From S010-17 sp036478895 (GTDB lineage Bacteria; Bacteroidota; Bacteroidia; Flavobacteriales; Flavobacteriaceae), in assembly GCA_036478895.1 (NCBI GenBank), contig JAZGEV010000074.1:1-36936 (forward strand): a stretch of DNA of 36,936 nt, given 5' to 3'. A model generated the notes under the pieces. The model was not told where the DNA came from, searched no databases, and was given only the letters and a program-made list of their open reading frames with translations. Made by a program: the position numbers and the translations under genes. Positions 14,694 to 23,893 of the stretch are shown here, piece after piece (the stretch's first letter is position 1; each line of letters opens with the position of its first letter).

Positions 14694-16787
14694 CTAACGT
14701 TTCAAACTAAAATGCCCACGTTTTGTAGTAATCACATTGTTATAATCTATCAAATCTACCGAAAACCAATAATCTGCATCTGGAGCAGGATTTCCGTTTC
14801 TTGTTTTTCCATCCCATTTTTCCGTTGCCGGATTAAAAACAGTCATAATTTTACCAAAACGATTAAAAACCGTAATATTAGATACGGTATTAAAATGCTG
14901 TAATAATTGATTGTGATTATCAATATGCCAATTATCATATGCGTTATCGCCGTTTGGTGTGAAGAATTTTGCGTAATCTAATAGGGTGATTTCTTTTTGT
15001 GTGTTTGGCAGACAACCATTTTTGTCTTTCACTGTTATGATATGATAACCATATAAAAGATTATCAAATACATTGGAATCTTGAAAGTCATAATCATCAA
15101 TAGCAAATTCATAATCGCCTTCGCCTATCACTTCAATTAGGATACTTACGCGTGGATAAAAATTAGTATCGGATACTAAGATGTTAGTAATTGTTGCTGT
15201 ATTTGATGGGTTTACGGTAATGTTTCGATTTAAAACACAACCATCTGGATTGGTGATTTCTACCGTATAAACGCCAATGTTATTAATACTAATTTGTTGA
15301 GTTGTTTGTGCTAAATTTTGCACTGGATCAATGCCGTTATTGTAAAACCATTGATAGGTGTAATTAGTTGCGTCTCCAAGAATACCAGCTTCAAGTTCAA
15401 TAGTATCTGGAAATGTATTTAAACAATACATAACAGATTCATCTGCTTTAATAGTTGGGTTTTGAAATACCTTTAATGTGATTATGGCAAAATTTGTACA
15501 ACCTTCCATATTGACTACTTCTGCATATATTTGCTGGTCTTGTGCTATATTTGTGTACGTATCAAAATTTGTTATTAAGGTGCTTGGATTGGTTGGATTG
15601 GTATAATAATTTATAACCGATAAGCTAGAATCTCCATTGGTAATATCATAGTTTGCATCTTGTAAATTGAATATTGAAAAATTGGTACCATCGTCATTAC
15701 AACTCACCAAATCCGTATTAAAAACAGTAGGAATTGTAGCGTATTCTACTGTAATGATACCTTCTGAAACACACGTGCCTCCTAAATCTACCTCTACTTT
15801 ATAGCGACCTTCTGTAGTTACATTATAGGTTTGAGTAATTTCGCCAGGTAAAGGTGTGAATATATCATCGTATGGTAATGTATCTACAGACCACGTGTAA
15901 GAGTTGGCTACTGCCACATTACAATCGAGCAATAAATTTTCAGTGCCACATAAGGCATTTCCAGTTGAGCGTAAGATATCGATACCCAGATCGGTTCCAA
16001 TATTAAAACTACCCGCTTTTAGAAAAACGGCAGAATCGTATCTGTAATTTGTATGATCTGCAATGATTAGCTTAATGTGATAGGTTTGTCCAGCTACAAC
16101 ATTACTTTCAGCTTTTAAAACGGCAGTTTGTCCGTTAAAATTAATTGGCGCAGTTCCATTATTCCACGACCCAAAATAATTTTCATTCTCAGCGGCACAA
16201 GCACCAGGAATTTCTGGATGAACAGAAGTAACTTGAACGGGAATTGTTGTGTTGGGAATTACAGCTATGTTTGTATAACTAGTATCGGTAGTTGCTTTAA
16301 TTAAAAAAGCAAAGACATCGGAATAGTTACACGTACTATTATCGCCTTCTTGGTATTCTTCGGATGCAAAAATATATTCAAAACTCATGTAATTGGTTAC
16401 CGGTACAAAATCAAATTCCAAAACTGTAGCGTTTAATGTATCTGAAAATAATGCGTTCAAGTCGGAATCGGTTCCCCAAGCCATACCTTCATCATCGCTT
16501 AAGCTTGTATTTGGTCCAACAGTGTGATTGGCAGTTCCGGTACTTAAAACAACGCCTTCGTCAAAAGGAAACGTGGAATTGTTGCCATTAAAATAGGCAT
16601 AACTATTTTCCGAATTGCCAAAATTCCCGCCAGTAACTGCAAAATTTGAAATGCTTGCACAACCTGAATTATTGAACAACACATTTTGAATTAATTGTTG
16701 TGCGGTTTGTGTATCATCTACCGTTATGTTTTGCGAAAACCCATGTATGGTGAAAAAACAAAAGAGTAAAAAAAGTATTTTTTGCAT
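14694..16787 (-). CDS. Choice-of-anchor L / T9SS type B sorting domain protein (697 aa)
   Basis: This secreted surface protein is the last of the six-gene array. It has a signal peptide (about 1-18), then a choice-of-anchor L domain (about 25-265) with the hallmark FASEEYQEGD and DVFAFLI motifs and the DSAVFLKAGSF end. PKD/Ig-like segments follow with cysteines (about 270-540), and a C-terminal gliding-motility-type (CHU_C, type B) sorting domain (about 610-697) has FFTPNGDN, FNRFGKI, WDGK and the final GHFSLKR. Type B substrates are exported by T9SS and released or attached with help from PorP/SprF-like proteins, none of which are in this window. It lacks the Asp-rich CDD modules of its larger neighbours. 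A -7 element lies 17 bases upstream. Confidence 0.9.
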   Translation of the reverse strand: MQKILFLLFCFFTIHGFSQNITVDDTQTAQQLIQNVLFNNSGCASISNFAVTGGNFGNSENSYAYFNGNNSTFPFDEGVVLSTGTANHTVGPNTSLSDDEGMAWGTDSDLNALFSDTLNATVLEFDFVPVTNYMSFEYIFASEEYQEGDNSTCNYSDVFAFLIKATTDTSYTNIAVIPNTTIPVQVTSVHPEIPGACAAENENYFGSWNNGTAPINFNGQTAVLKAESNVVAGQTYHIKLIIADHTNYRYDSAVFLKAGSFNIGTDLGIDILRSTGNALCGTENLLLDCNVAVANSYTWSVDTLPYDDIFTPLPGEITQTYNVTTEGRYKVEVDLGGTCVSEGIITVEYATIPTVFNTDLVSCNDDGTNFSIFNLQDANYDITNGDSSLSVINYYTNPTNPSTLITNFDTYTNIAQDQQIYAEVVNMEGCTNFAIITLKVFQNPTIKADESVMYCLNTFPDTIELEAGILGDATNYTYQWFYNNGIDPVQNLAQTTQQISINNIGVYTVEITNPDGCVLNRNITVNPSNTATITNILVSDTNFYPRVSILIEVIGEGDYEFAIDDYDFQDSNVFDNLLYGYHIITVKDKNGCLPNTQKEITLLDYAKFFTPNGDNAYDNWHIDNHNQLLQHFNTVSNITVFNRFGKIMTVFNPATEKWDGKTRNGNPAPDADYWFSVDLIDYNNVITTKRGHFSLKR

Positions 16788-16803
16788 AGCTAAAATTATA
16801 CTA

Positions 16804-16811
16804 CAAAGGTA
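16804..16811 (-). promoter_or_regulatory. Putative -7 promoter element for the 697-aa surface protein
   Basis: The minus strand reads TACCTTTG, matching TAnnTTTG, 17 bases before the ATG. The nearest TTG (16838-16840) is 26 bases further upstream, inside the preceding gene, which is slightly long spacing. Confidence 0.4.
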
Positions 16812-16818
16812 TTAAAAT

Positions 16819-17967
16819 CTATCGGTTTAAATAGAGCCAACCTCTTAAAGTATTATCCGATTCATTGTTGAGTTTGAGCACATAAAAGTATGTGGCAGTT
16901 GGTAGTTTTTTACCTTTATATAAACCATCCCATAATGGTGTCTCTCTGTTGCCTTTATAGATTTCATTTCCATAACGGTTGTAGATTGTTAATTCAAAAT
17001 CGGGATGTAAGTTTTGTAAATCGGTTATGAAAAAGGTATCGTTATTATCATCTTCATTTGGTGAAAACCCGTTTGGTACAACATTTAAGATGGTTTCTGG
17101 TGGACGGCTATTTAGCTTGGTAACCACGCAATTTACCATGACATAATCTTGACCCGATGATAGTTGTATGGTTGCAGTTGTGTCTCCAACCTCAATATTA
17201 TCCGATATATCGTAAAAATCTAGATCCATATTATACAAATCCGTAGCGCCTGTAAAACTATTGGTGCCATTAAATGCGTTTGTTTCTGGATTTAAATCAT
17301 TCCCTATTAAATCGCCATTTATAGTTAAGGATTCATTCACTGCCAAAGCACTATCGCCTTCCCAGGCTAAAAAACCTATTTTTGCGCCTTCGGTATCAAT
17401 AACATTAAGATCATCAAGTTGAATGGTAATATTACTAGGCACACTTTGCATGCCATCATACACGTTTATTTGATTTACTGGAAAGGATGAGTTGGCGTAA
17501 ATAATAACAATGGCCCAACCACCAAAATTGATTCCAAATTGACAGTATTGTGGAATAACGGCTTGTAAGTCTAATTCCGATACGGTATAATTACCATTGC
17601 CTGTTTGTATTAATTGATTGGTAACATCGGCGTAAGCACTAAAAAATTGATACCCAAAATAGTCGCTTTCAAAGGTGCGTTCTGCTGTAATGTTTTCATT
17701 GTTAAGTTTTATGTCTAAATCTCCCGTTCCAGAACCAGCCCAATATAAATAAGCAGCTTCAATATTATCACTAAAACCTAGATTTAGGTTTGCCGAAGAG
17801 CTTGTGTTAATAGTACAATTTGATGAGGCTTCATTTTCAGATGGATTAAGTGTATTGCCAATCATTGTGAAATCATAACGTCCTTCAAATTGCTGTAATA
17901 ATGAAATGTCTTGTGCTATTGCATTATAGTTTGTAATAAATAAAATAAGAAAAATTACTTTTTTCAT
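16819..17967 (-). CDS. T9SS type B sorting domain protein (382 aa)
   Basis: The 382-residue protein has a signal peptide (about 1-18), one large N-terminal domain (about 20-285) and a type B sorting domain (about 295-382) with VPNGFSPNEDDNND, IYNRYGNEI, LWDGLYKGK and the final GWLYLNR. The N-terminal domain has the pattern AAYLYWAGSG, then GGWAIVIIYAN, then INVYDG. It resembles a beta-rich extracellular domain (DUF3344-like pattern) seen in secreted proteins of several phyla, but I cannot name it with confidence. This is the smallest member of the array and the only intact one with neither a propeller-like nor an anchor-L head. It lies 33 bases after the interrupted gene and has its own -7 element. 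Confidence 0.88.
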   Translation of the reverse strand: MKKVIFLILFITNYNAIAQDISLLQQFEGRYDFTMIGNTLNPSENEASSNCTINTSSSANLNLGFSDNIEAAYLYWAGSGTGDLDIKLNNENITAERTFESDYFGYQFFSAYADVTNQLIQTGNGNYTVSELDLQAVIPQYCQFGINFGGWAIVIIYANSSFPVNQINVYDGMQSVPSNITIQLDDLNVIDTEGAKIGFLAWEGDSALAVNESLTINGDLIGNDLNPETNAFNGTNSFTGATDLYNMDLDFYDISDNIEVGDTTATIQLSSGQDYVMVNCVVTKLNSRPPETILNVVPNGFSPNEDDNNDTFFITDLQNLHPDFELTIYNRYGNEIYKGNRETPLWDGLYKGKKLPTATYFYVLKLNNESDNTLRGWLYLNR

Positions 17968-17975
17968 TTGTTGGT

Positions 17976-17992
17976 TTTGGTAACCAAATGTA
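17976..17992 (-). promoter_or_regulatory. -7 element overlapped by a 13-base inverted repeat, upstream of the 382-aa gene
   Basis: The minus strand reads TACATTTG at 17985-17992 (TAnnTTTG). A perfect odd-centred inverted repeat TTTGGTAACCAAA (17976-17988) overlaps it and ends nine bases before the ATG. It could be an operator or chance. No -33 TTG at normal spacing. Confidence 0.35.
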
Positions 17993-18000
17993 GTGAAAAT

Positions 18001-19824
18001 TTATCGTTTTAATGTGAAATGCCCTTTCCGTTCGTACTCCTTACCTAAACTATCCGTAAAAGTTGCAACAAACCAATAATCGGTTTCATTTGCAATGTTG
18101 TCTAGATAATAGCCATTCCATGATGCGTTATTAGTTAGATTGGCAATTCTTTTACCAAACCTATCGTAAATTTTGAGTGTAGTTGTATTATAAGCATCAG
18201 CTCCATAAATGCTAAAAGAATCATTTATACCATCGTGATTTGGTGTAATGAATTTTGGAAAACGAATGACGATAAAATCTTTCTGTATTTTTGGTGAACA
18301 ACCTCTTGCATCTTGTACATAAACAGTATGTATGCCTTCGGTTAAATTTTGAAAGATATGACCGTGTAATTCATTTGCTAATTCGTAATCTATATCATTC
18401 AAAGAATATTCATACTCACTTGTACCAGATACTAAAACTGAAGCAGTATTATTCTCTTGATTATCAAATATGGTAATGGTCTCAATAATAGGTGTATTTG
18501 GTTCGTTTACAAAAAAGCGTATTCTTGTTTCATCATAGCAAGCTCCATCGGGATCATTTGTAATGCTATTTGTAATTCTAGCTGTAATTACTTGTTGACT
18601 TGTTGTAAAAGGGTTTGGTAATGGATCAATTAGTACATTATTCTCATCAAAATAAGATATGGTTACATTGGTTTGACCTTGTAAGAGTTCATTTTCAATT
18701 GAAGACGTATCAAATGGGAAAGTACCGTTATGTTCATAGTTACAGCCTTTTAAATTTTTAACAGGATTTGCTAATGGTAGTTGATCAACGACCAAATCAA
18801 TATATAAACCTTCTCCTAAACCAACACAATCTAAATTTGTATTATTACTTATTCTCATAAAAATACGTTCAGCAACAGGTGTCGTTGAACTAATATTTCT
18901 ATAGTTTTGAGGGTTTTCAATTTTATTATTTTGTAATAAAGCATCGTTTAAAGTAAGGAAATAACTTACAATAAGATTTGGCTGATCGTCTAAAGGAAAT
19001 AAACTAATTACGTCACTTTCTACATTTGTTAAATTAAAAGTTGTTTTTCCATCTCTATCATCATTATTAACATCCACAAAATCATCACATTTATATAATG
19101 TTGAATTGTAGTTAATGTTAGTTGTTGATATTTCTATATGAACTTCACCTACAGTATAGCAACCTCTAATTTCAACACGAACCCAAATAGGTTCATTTAT
19201 TGGCGTTGACATTGTAATGTAATTGGATGCGTTTGTGATTTCATTTATATCATTTTTTGCATCTAATTCATTTTGATAAAAAGTGATATTATACCTAGTG
19301 GAATTTGCTATTAAGGATTCGACCAGGTTATGTAAATTAATTTCATTATAACCATCGTTGTCTTCATCACATTGATTAATATAGATTGGTGTGTTGATAA
19401 ATGGACTGGAATCAATTCTAAAATTTGCATAACCTTTAAAAGGACAAAAATCAGGATTCCATAAAATACTAACATCATAAGTACCAGCGCCTAAATCATT
19501 GCCACTTACCTCAAGATAATTTTGATTTGGCATTGAGATTGGATTGCCTTCAAAAGACCATGTGTAAATGGTGTTTCCTCCAAAGCTAAACCCCCAATCT
19601 TCGGGTGAGCGCGCTACTAAAGTAAAGGTTTCACCTTCACAGACATTAATATTATTTGCTATGTTATCTGGATTTGCACCATCAATAATATCAACATTGG
19701 CTTGCATGAGTGCTTGATTAAAAACAGGTAAGCCAGCTTTGGTTTTATTAGGAGTTGTAGTTACACCTTTCAATTCTAAATAACAAGTTGATCCAAATCC
19801 ATTGGGATCATGAATGACATCTAA
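18001..19824 (-). CDS. C-terminal fragment of the interrupted T9SS type B gene
   Basis: This is the open frame after the TAG. Gene callers would start it at a TTG (19773, 590 residues), but that codon lies within continuous homology to the paralogue and has no signal peptide, so it is not a credible independent start. It contains the PKD-like segment, the Asp-rich modules (KCDDFVDVNNDD region) and the sorting domain. Without the N-terminal part it could not be exported. Confidence 0.4.
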   Translation of the reverse strand, partial: LDVIHDPNGFGSTCYLELKGVTTTPNKTKAGLPVFNQALMQANVDIIDGANPDNIANNINVCEGETFTLVARSPEDWGFSFGGNTIYTWSFEGNPISMPNQNYLEVSGNDLGAGTYDVSILWNPDFCPFKGYANFRIDSSPFINTPIYINQCDEDNDGYNEINLHNLVESLIANSTRYNITFYQNELDAKNDINEITNASNYITMSTPINEPIWVRVEIRGCYTVGEVHIEISTTNINYNSTLYKCDDFVDVNNDDRDGKTTFNLTNVESDVISLFPLDDQPNLIVSYFLTLNDALLQNNKIENPQNYRNISSTTPVAERIFMRISNNTNLDCVGLGEGLYIDLVVDQLPLANPVKNLKGCNYEHNGTFPFDTSSIENELLQGQTNVTISYFDENNVLIDPLPNPFTTSQQVITARITNSITNDPDGACYDETRIRFFVNEPNTPIIETITIFDNQENNTASVLVSGTSEYEYSLNDIDYELANELHGHIFQNLTEGIHTVYVQDARGCSPKIQKDFIVIRFPKFITPNHDGINDSFSIYGADAYNTTTLKIYDRFGKRIANLTNNASWNGYYLDNIANETDYWFVATFTDSLGKEYERKGHFTLKR

Positions 19825-20829
19825 CTAGTGTGATTCTCTAGGATAAAAAAGAGATCTGTAAATTTTTCCATCACTTCCCATTTGTAAAGCACCACCAATT
19901 GTCACAGAACTACCGCCAATATTACTTCCGCCATTAAGTGCTCCATTTAAGCCGAATCTTAGTTGAGAAATGCCACCAGGATAACTGTAAAACAAATGAC
20001 GCCCCAATTTTGAAAATTCTACACCATAAGGATTGGGACTGTTTTCAAATAAAACCTCATTTGACAATTGCCCAGTTGCATTATCAAAGTCATAAATTGA
20101 AAACACTTTACTATTAGTATGTGCAGCAGCAAGTTTTGAACCTCTTGGTGATGCTTTCATATAACCAACTCCAATATACTTTCTTTGAAAAGTGGTCTTT
20201 ATACTATTTGTTTCAATACCTGATGGTGTAAGAAGAAAACTATGATAGGTGTCGAACAAGTTATCAAATTCACCTTTTTCGCCATCTATTGTTGACAACC
20301 CAACAATCCAAATTGAATTACAATCATTATGAATTACAGATGCAATTTTCTCTGCACTAAGGTTTAATAATAATTTATCTTTGTTAAATGATTCTATACC
20401 TCCTTTTCCATGATCTAATCTCATGTCTACAATAGAATACCTGAGTCCTTTAGTGCCATTGTAAACATCGGTTGTGAAAATGTAATACTTTCTTGGACTA
20501 TATTGTTTAGTATCTTCGGGCATAGGAACAATTAAAGCAGATTGAGTGCTTTTTGAATTGCCTTTTAAAGTAAATCCATTTAGCATAATATCATGATCTT
20601 TATTATACACTTTTTCACCATCTGTATAAAATAACAAATTACCATTTCTGTCACTCATGCTTGCACATCCTGCATTACTTGAAATTTCTCCATCTCTAAT
20701 ACTTACGGGTGCACCTGGATTGAAGTTTAAACCTGCATAATTACCAAAATACCAAAAATTGGATTCCTTTTGGGAAAATGTATTTAAAGACAACAATAGG
20801 GTTAATATGAATATAATAATTTTTTTCAA
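19825..20829 (-). CDS. N-terminal fragment (propeller-like head) of the interrupted T9SS type B gene
   Basis: This 334-residue fragment has a signal peptide and a near-complete propeller-like head, ending at the TAG just after the DGKIYR strand. If translated alone it would reach the periplasm but lack the T9SS sorting domain. It has a well-formed promoter (20849-20878) and a TTG start. Confidence 0.5.
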   Translation of the reverse strand: MKKIIIFILTLLLSLNTFSQKESNFWYFGNYAGLNFNPGAPVSIRDGEISSNAGCASMSDRNGNLLFYTDGEKVYNKDHDIMLNGFTLKGNSKSTQSALIVPMPEDTKQYSPRKYYIFTTDVYNGTKGLRYSIVDMRLDHGKGGIESFNKDKLLLNLSAEKIASVIHNDCNSIWIVGLSTIDGEKGEFDNLFDTYHSFLLTPSGIETNSIKTTFQRKYIGVGYMKASPRGSKLAAAHTNSKVFSIYDFDNATGQLSNEVLFENSPNPYGVEFSKLGRHLFYSYPGGISQLRFGLNGALNGGSNIGGSSVTIGGALQMGSDGKIYRSLFYPRESH

Positions 20830-20848
20830 TGCTATAAAAAATGTTTTT

Positions 20849-20878
20849 CAAAGCTACAAAAATCATTTATTAATTCAA
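20849..20878 (-). promoter_or_regulatory. Bacteroidota-type promoter of the interrupted gene
   Basis: On the minus strand a TTG (-33, 20876-20878) is 19 bases from TAGCTTTG (-7, 20849-20856). Both elements and the spacing fit the flavobacterial consensus. The -7 box is 19 bases before the TTG start codon. Confidence 0.6.
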
Positions 20879-20928
20879 AAACATATATACTTTTGATTCT
20901 AAAATGAAATCAATAACTTTAATTTAGA

Positions 20929-23808
20929 TCATTTTTTTAAAGAAAAATGCCCTTTTCTAACGTATTCCTTACCAATATTATCTGTAAATGTAGCTACAAA
21001 CCAATAGTCGGTTTCTGCAGCAATTTTGTTTAAATACATACCATCCCAAGGTTTATTGTCTTTTAAAACAGCAATTCTTTTACCAAACCGGTCGTATATT
21101 CTAAGAATAGAATTTGCAAAAGCATCACCACCATAGGTGTAAAATGTATCATTTATACCGTCATGATTTGGAGTGATGAATTTTGGAAAACGAATAACGA
21201 AAATTTCTTTTTCACTAACCGCAGCACAACCATCTTGCTCATTAACGTAAATTGTATGAGCGCCTTCTATAACGTTATGGAAAATATGCCCGTATAATTC
21301 ATTACCTGGTTCAAAAGGCATATTGTCTAAAGCAAATTCATAATTTCCAGATGTACTTAATAAAACAGACACCCGATTATTTGGTAAATTGTCGAATATG
21401 GTAATTGTTTCGATAGTTGGAAAAACAGGATCGATTACATCTAAATTTACGATCGTTTTATCACTACAAGGACCATTTGTGTCGTTAGTATTGTTATTGG
21501 TTACTTGTACATAAATTGTTCTGTTACTAGAAGTGTAACTTGGTATAAAATCTGCATTTGGAATTGGAATTTGCACATCATTTTCATCAAAATAATGAAA
21601 TGATAGACTTACATTAGTTTGACCTTGTAAGACGTTATTTTCAATAGAACTGGTGTCAAACATTGCTTGATCTGATCCGTCATTGCAATTAATAAGAGCG
21701 TCTATTGGATGAGCAATTGGTAATTTTTCTACGGTTAAATCTACATATAGATTATTTCCTAAACCTACACAATCAATATTTGTAGTGTCGTTAATACGGA
21801 TAAAAATGCGTTGGGGATTTGTATTTGTTAAAGTTACATTTCTGTAATTTGATGGATCGGTTATTTCATTAATCTGTAATTGAGCATCTTCTATTGAATG
21901 ATAAAAGCCAATGGATAAATTAGCTTGCATGCCTACAGGAAATTGACTTATTACAGCATTGTTAACTTGTGATAAATTGAAAGTAGAATAGCCATCTGTA
22001 TCATCATTATCTACATCCACATAATCGTCACATGAAAATAGTGTCCCGTTATAATTACTATTGGTATAAGAAATATTAATATGAACAGCTCCAATTGTTT
22101 CACAAGTTGAAGAAACCACACGAACCCATAACGGATTTAGACCTGTAGATGATGTTGAATAATTTGTGGCATCGCTGTTATTTATAGGGTTTGTGTTTGC
22201 ATTGGCATCCGCTTGAGAATGGAAATAAGTGAAGGTTTCATTTTCAAAATTTGCCGAAATTGTTTCATTGGCGTTTGTAAGATTTACTATGGCAATACCG
22301 TCAATATCATCATCACATTGGTTTATAGTTATTGGTGTATTTAATACGGGATAGTCAAAAAAGGTTGTATTTGCCACACCGTAAAACACACAAGAACCAG
22401 AATTAATATCTACTCTTAATTTATATTCGCCTGTTCCAAAATTAGTGTTATTAATATTTAGCGAACTTGTAGTTTCTGAAGGAATTAAAGTATCATTAAA
22501 ATACCAAGCATAGGTTGTTAATGGAGGATGAGAAGACGTGTCCAATAAACCTAGATGATAAGAATCGCCAACACATAAATCTAGAGTTGTTGTAAATCCG
22601 CTTGGGTTGTTTACAATATCTTCATCAGATAAAACTAAAGATTGAATAAAAGGAGGCAAGCCTAACCTACTTGTGCCAGCACCTAAATTAATAGCATTGT
22701 GTTGATAATTACACGCATTGCCCAAAGCATTTGGATTATTAATAGCACCTAAAAAATGAGTGCCTTCTAAATAATGTTTTGCTAAGGCTCTATATATTTT
22801 CCCATCTGGACCCATTTGTAAAGCGCCACGATACAAATCATTTCCTCTATAATCTATTAATTTACTAGGAAAGGTTGTGTCCGTTAAATCGAATTGCCAT
22901 AAAAAGCCATTTTGCGGTGATTGATTGAAGGTGTTTCCTTTGGTAATTGATGTGACGTATAATCTTGAGCGATCTATTGAAAATTCGATACCATAAGGAA
23001 CTGTAAAAGATGAATTATTTGCGTGAGTTGGGTCATTCATTATTAAATTTTGCTCATTTGAAACAACACCTGTTAAAAAATTAAAATCGTACATAAAAAC
23101 GCCATTTTCTTCTAATTTTGTGTGTATTACTCCCAATTTAGAACCATCGGCAGAAATTTTTAAATAACCAATACCGCCAGTAGTATTTGTTGCAAAAGTT
23201 GAAGGAATACTGGTTGTGTTTATTCCTGCACTTGTGACTTCAAAGGAGTGAAATGTGTTGTAAGATCTTGATATGCCATCTGCAGAAGAAAATGCAATCA
23301 CCCAAATTGACCCACAAGTTCCAGATTTAAATGCTGCAATTTTTTCTGAACAATGTGTTAAAAGTGGGATGTTTTTTTCTGCGGGTAAAACACTTCCTAA
23401 TCCACCATCTAGATTCATATCTACTACTGAATATTTTAAACCATAACTATTGTTATTTTGTTCGTCAACTGTAAAAACATAATATTGATTATCATTTTCA
23501 CTTTTTGGAACAATAATAGCCGATTGCGTACTTGATTTATTACCATGTAAACCACCACCATTATCCATTAAATTATGGTCTTTATTCCAAATACTTGTGC
23601 CATCTGTATAAAAAAGTAAGGTTCCGTTACTACTTGAGATGGTTGCACAGCCTTCAATAGTTGATAAAGTGCCATCATTAAGAACAGTTGGTGCACCCGA
23701 ATTAAAATCCAAACCCGCTTGATCTCCAAAATACCAAATATTTGCTTCTCCTTGTCCAAAAACAGACAAAGTGATTGTAAATAGTAATAATAGAATAACT
23801 TGTTTCAT
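20929..23808 (-). CDS. T9SS type B propeller-type surface protein (959 aa)
   Basis: The protein has a signal peptide (about 1-18), then a propeller-like head (about 20-390) starting with IWYFGDQAGLDFNSGAP and ending LPPFIQSLVLS. A PKD/Ig-like segment with DLCVGDSY and TTYAWYFND follows, then Asp-rich modules (INQCDDDIDG; SCDDYVDVDNDDTDG) and a type B sorting domain (about 870-959: FITPNHDGINDTF, IYDRFGKR, PWDGMY, final GHFSLKK). It should be exported by T9SS and act at the cell surface or outside. It is the intact paralogue of the interrupted gene 99 bases downstream and lacks the roughly 190-residue segment shared by the two larger members upstream. No clear TAnnTTTG promoter precedes it. 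Confidence 0.9.
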   Translation of the reverse strand: MKQVILLLLFTITLSVFGQGEANIWYFGDQAGLDFNSGAPTVLNDGTLSTIEGCATISSSNGTLLFYTDGTSIWNKDHNLMDNGGGLHGNKSSTQSAIIVPKSENDNQYYVFTVDEQNNNSYGLKYSVVDMNLDGGLGSVLPAEKNIPLLTHCSEKIAAFKSGTCGSIWVIAFSSADGISRSYNTFHSFEVTSAGINTTSIPSTFATNTTGGIGYLKISADGSKLGVIHTKLEENGVFMYDFNFLTGVVSNEQNLIMNDPTHANNSSFTVPYGIEFSIDRSRLYVTSITKGNTFNQSPQNGFLWQFDLTDTTFPSKLIDYRGNDLYRGALQMGPDGKIYRALAKHYLEGTHFLGAINNPNALGNACNYQHNAINLGAGTSRLGLPPFIQSLVLSDEDIVNNPSGFTTTLDLCVGDSYHLGLLDTSSHPPLTTYAWYFNDTLIPSETTSSLNINNTNFGTGEYKLRVDINSGSCVFYGVANTTFFDYPVLNTPITINQCDDDIDGIAIVNLTNANETISANFENETFTYFHSQADANANTNPINNSDATNYSTSSTGLNPLWVRVVSSTCETIGAVHINISYTNSNYNGTLFSCDDYVDVDNDDTDGYSTFNLSQVNNAVISQFPVGMQANLSIGFYHSIEDAQLQINEITDPSNYRNVTLTNTNPQRIFIRINDTTNIDCVGLGNNLYVDLTVEKLPIAHPIDALINCNDGSDQAMFDTSSIENNVLQGQTNVSLSFHYFDENDVQIPIPNADFIPSYTSSNRTIYVQVTNNNTNDTNGPCSDKTIVNLDVIDPVFPTIETITIFDNLPNNRVSVLLSTSGNYEFALDNMPFEPGNELYGHIFHNVIEGAHTIYVNEQDGCAAVSEKEIFVIRFPKFITPNHDGINDTFYTYGGDAFANSILRIYDRFGKRIAVLKDNKPWDGMYLNKIAAETDYWFVATFTDNIGKEYVRKGHFSLKK

Positions 23809-23893
23809 TGAATAAATTTAAATTACGGTATAAAAATAACTTAAAAAAATCAATTAAGTGTTAAATTGCAGTTAGTCTAATTTATTTAAATTT

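Larger units (their letters stand above)
18001..20829 (-). pseudogene. T9SS type B propeller-type surface protein interrupted by an in-frame TAG
   Basis: Read through a single TAG (19825-19827), this is one 942-residue protein collinear with its 959-residue neighbour. It has a signal peptide, a propeller-like head (WYFGNYAGLNFNPGAP, LQMGSDGKIYR), a PKD-like segment, two CDD-type Asp-rich modules and a type B sorting domain (FITPNHDGINDSF, ending GHFTLKR). Both halves are in the same frame and nothing else is missing. Around the stop, RESH*LDVIHDPNGFG aligns with EGTHFLGAINNPNALG of the paralogue, so the lost residue was probably aromatic (a Tyr codon is one base away). The start is TTG (20827-20829), with no in-frame ATG before an upstream stop. 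A recent nonsense mutation, sequencing error or readthrough are all possible. Confidence 0.8.

Noticed and set aside
18001..19773. 590-codon frame as an independent gene starting at the TTG at 19773
   Set aside because: Homology to the paralogue continues in frame upstream of that codon to the TAG and beyond, and the product would lack a signal peptide.
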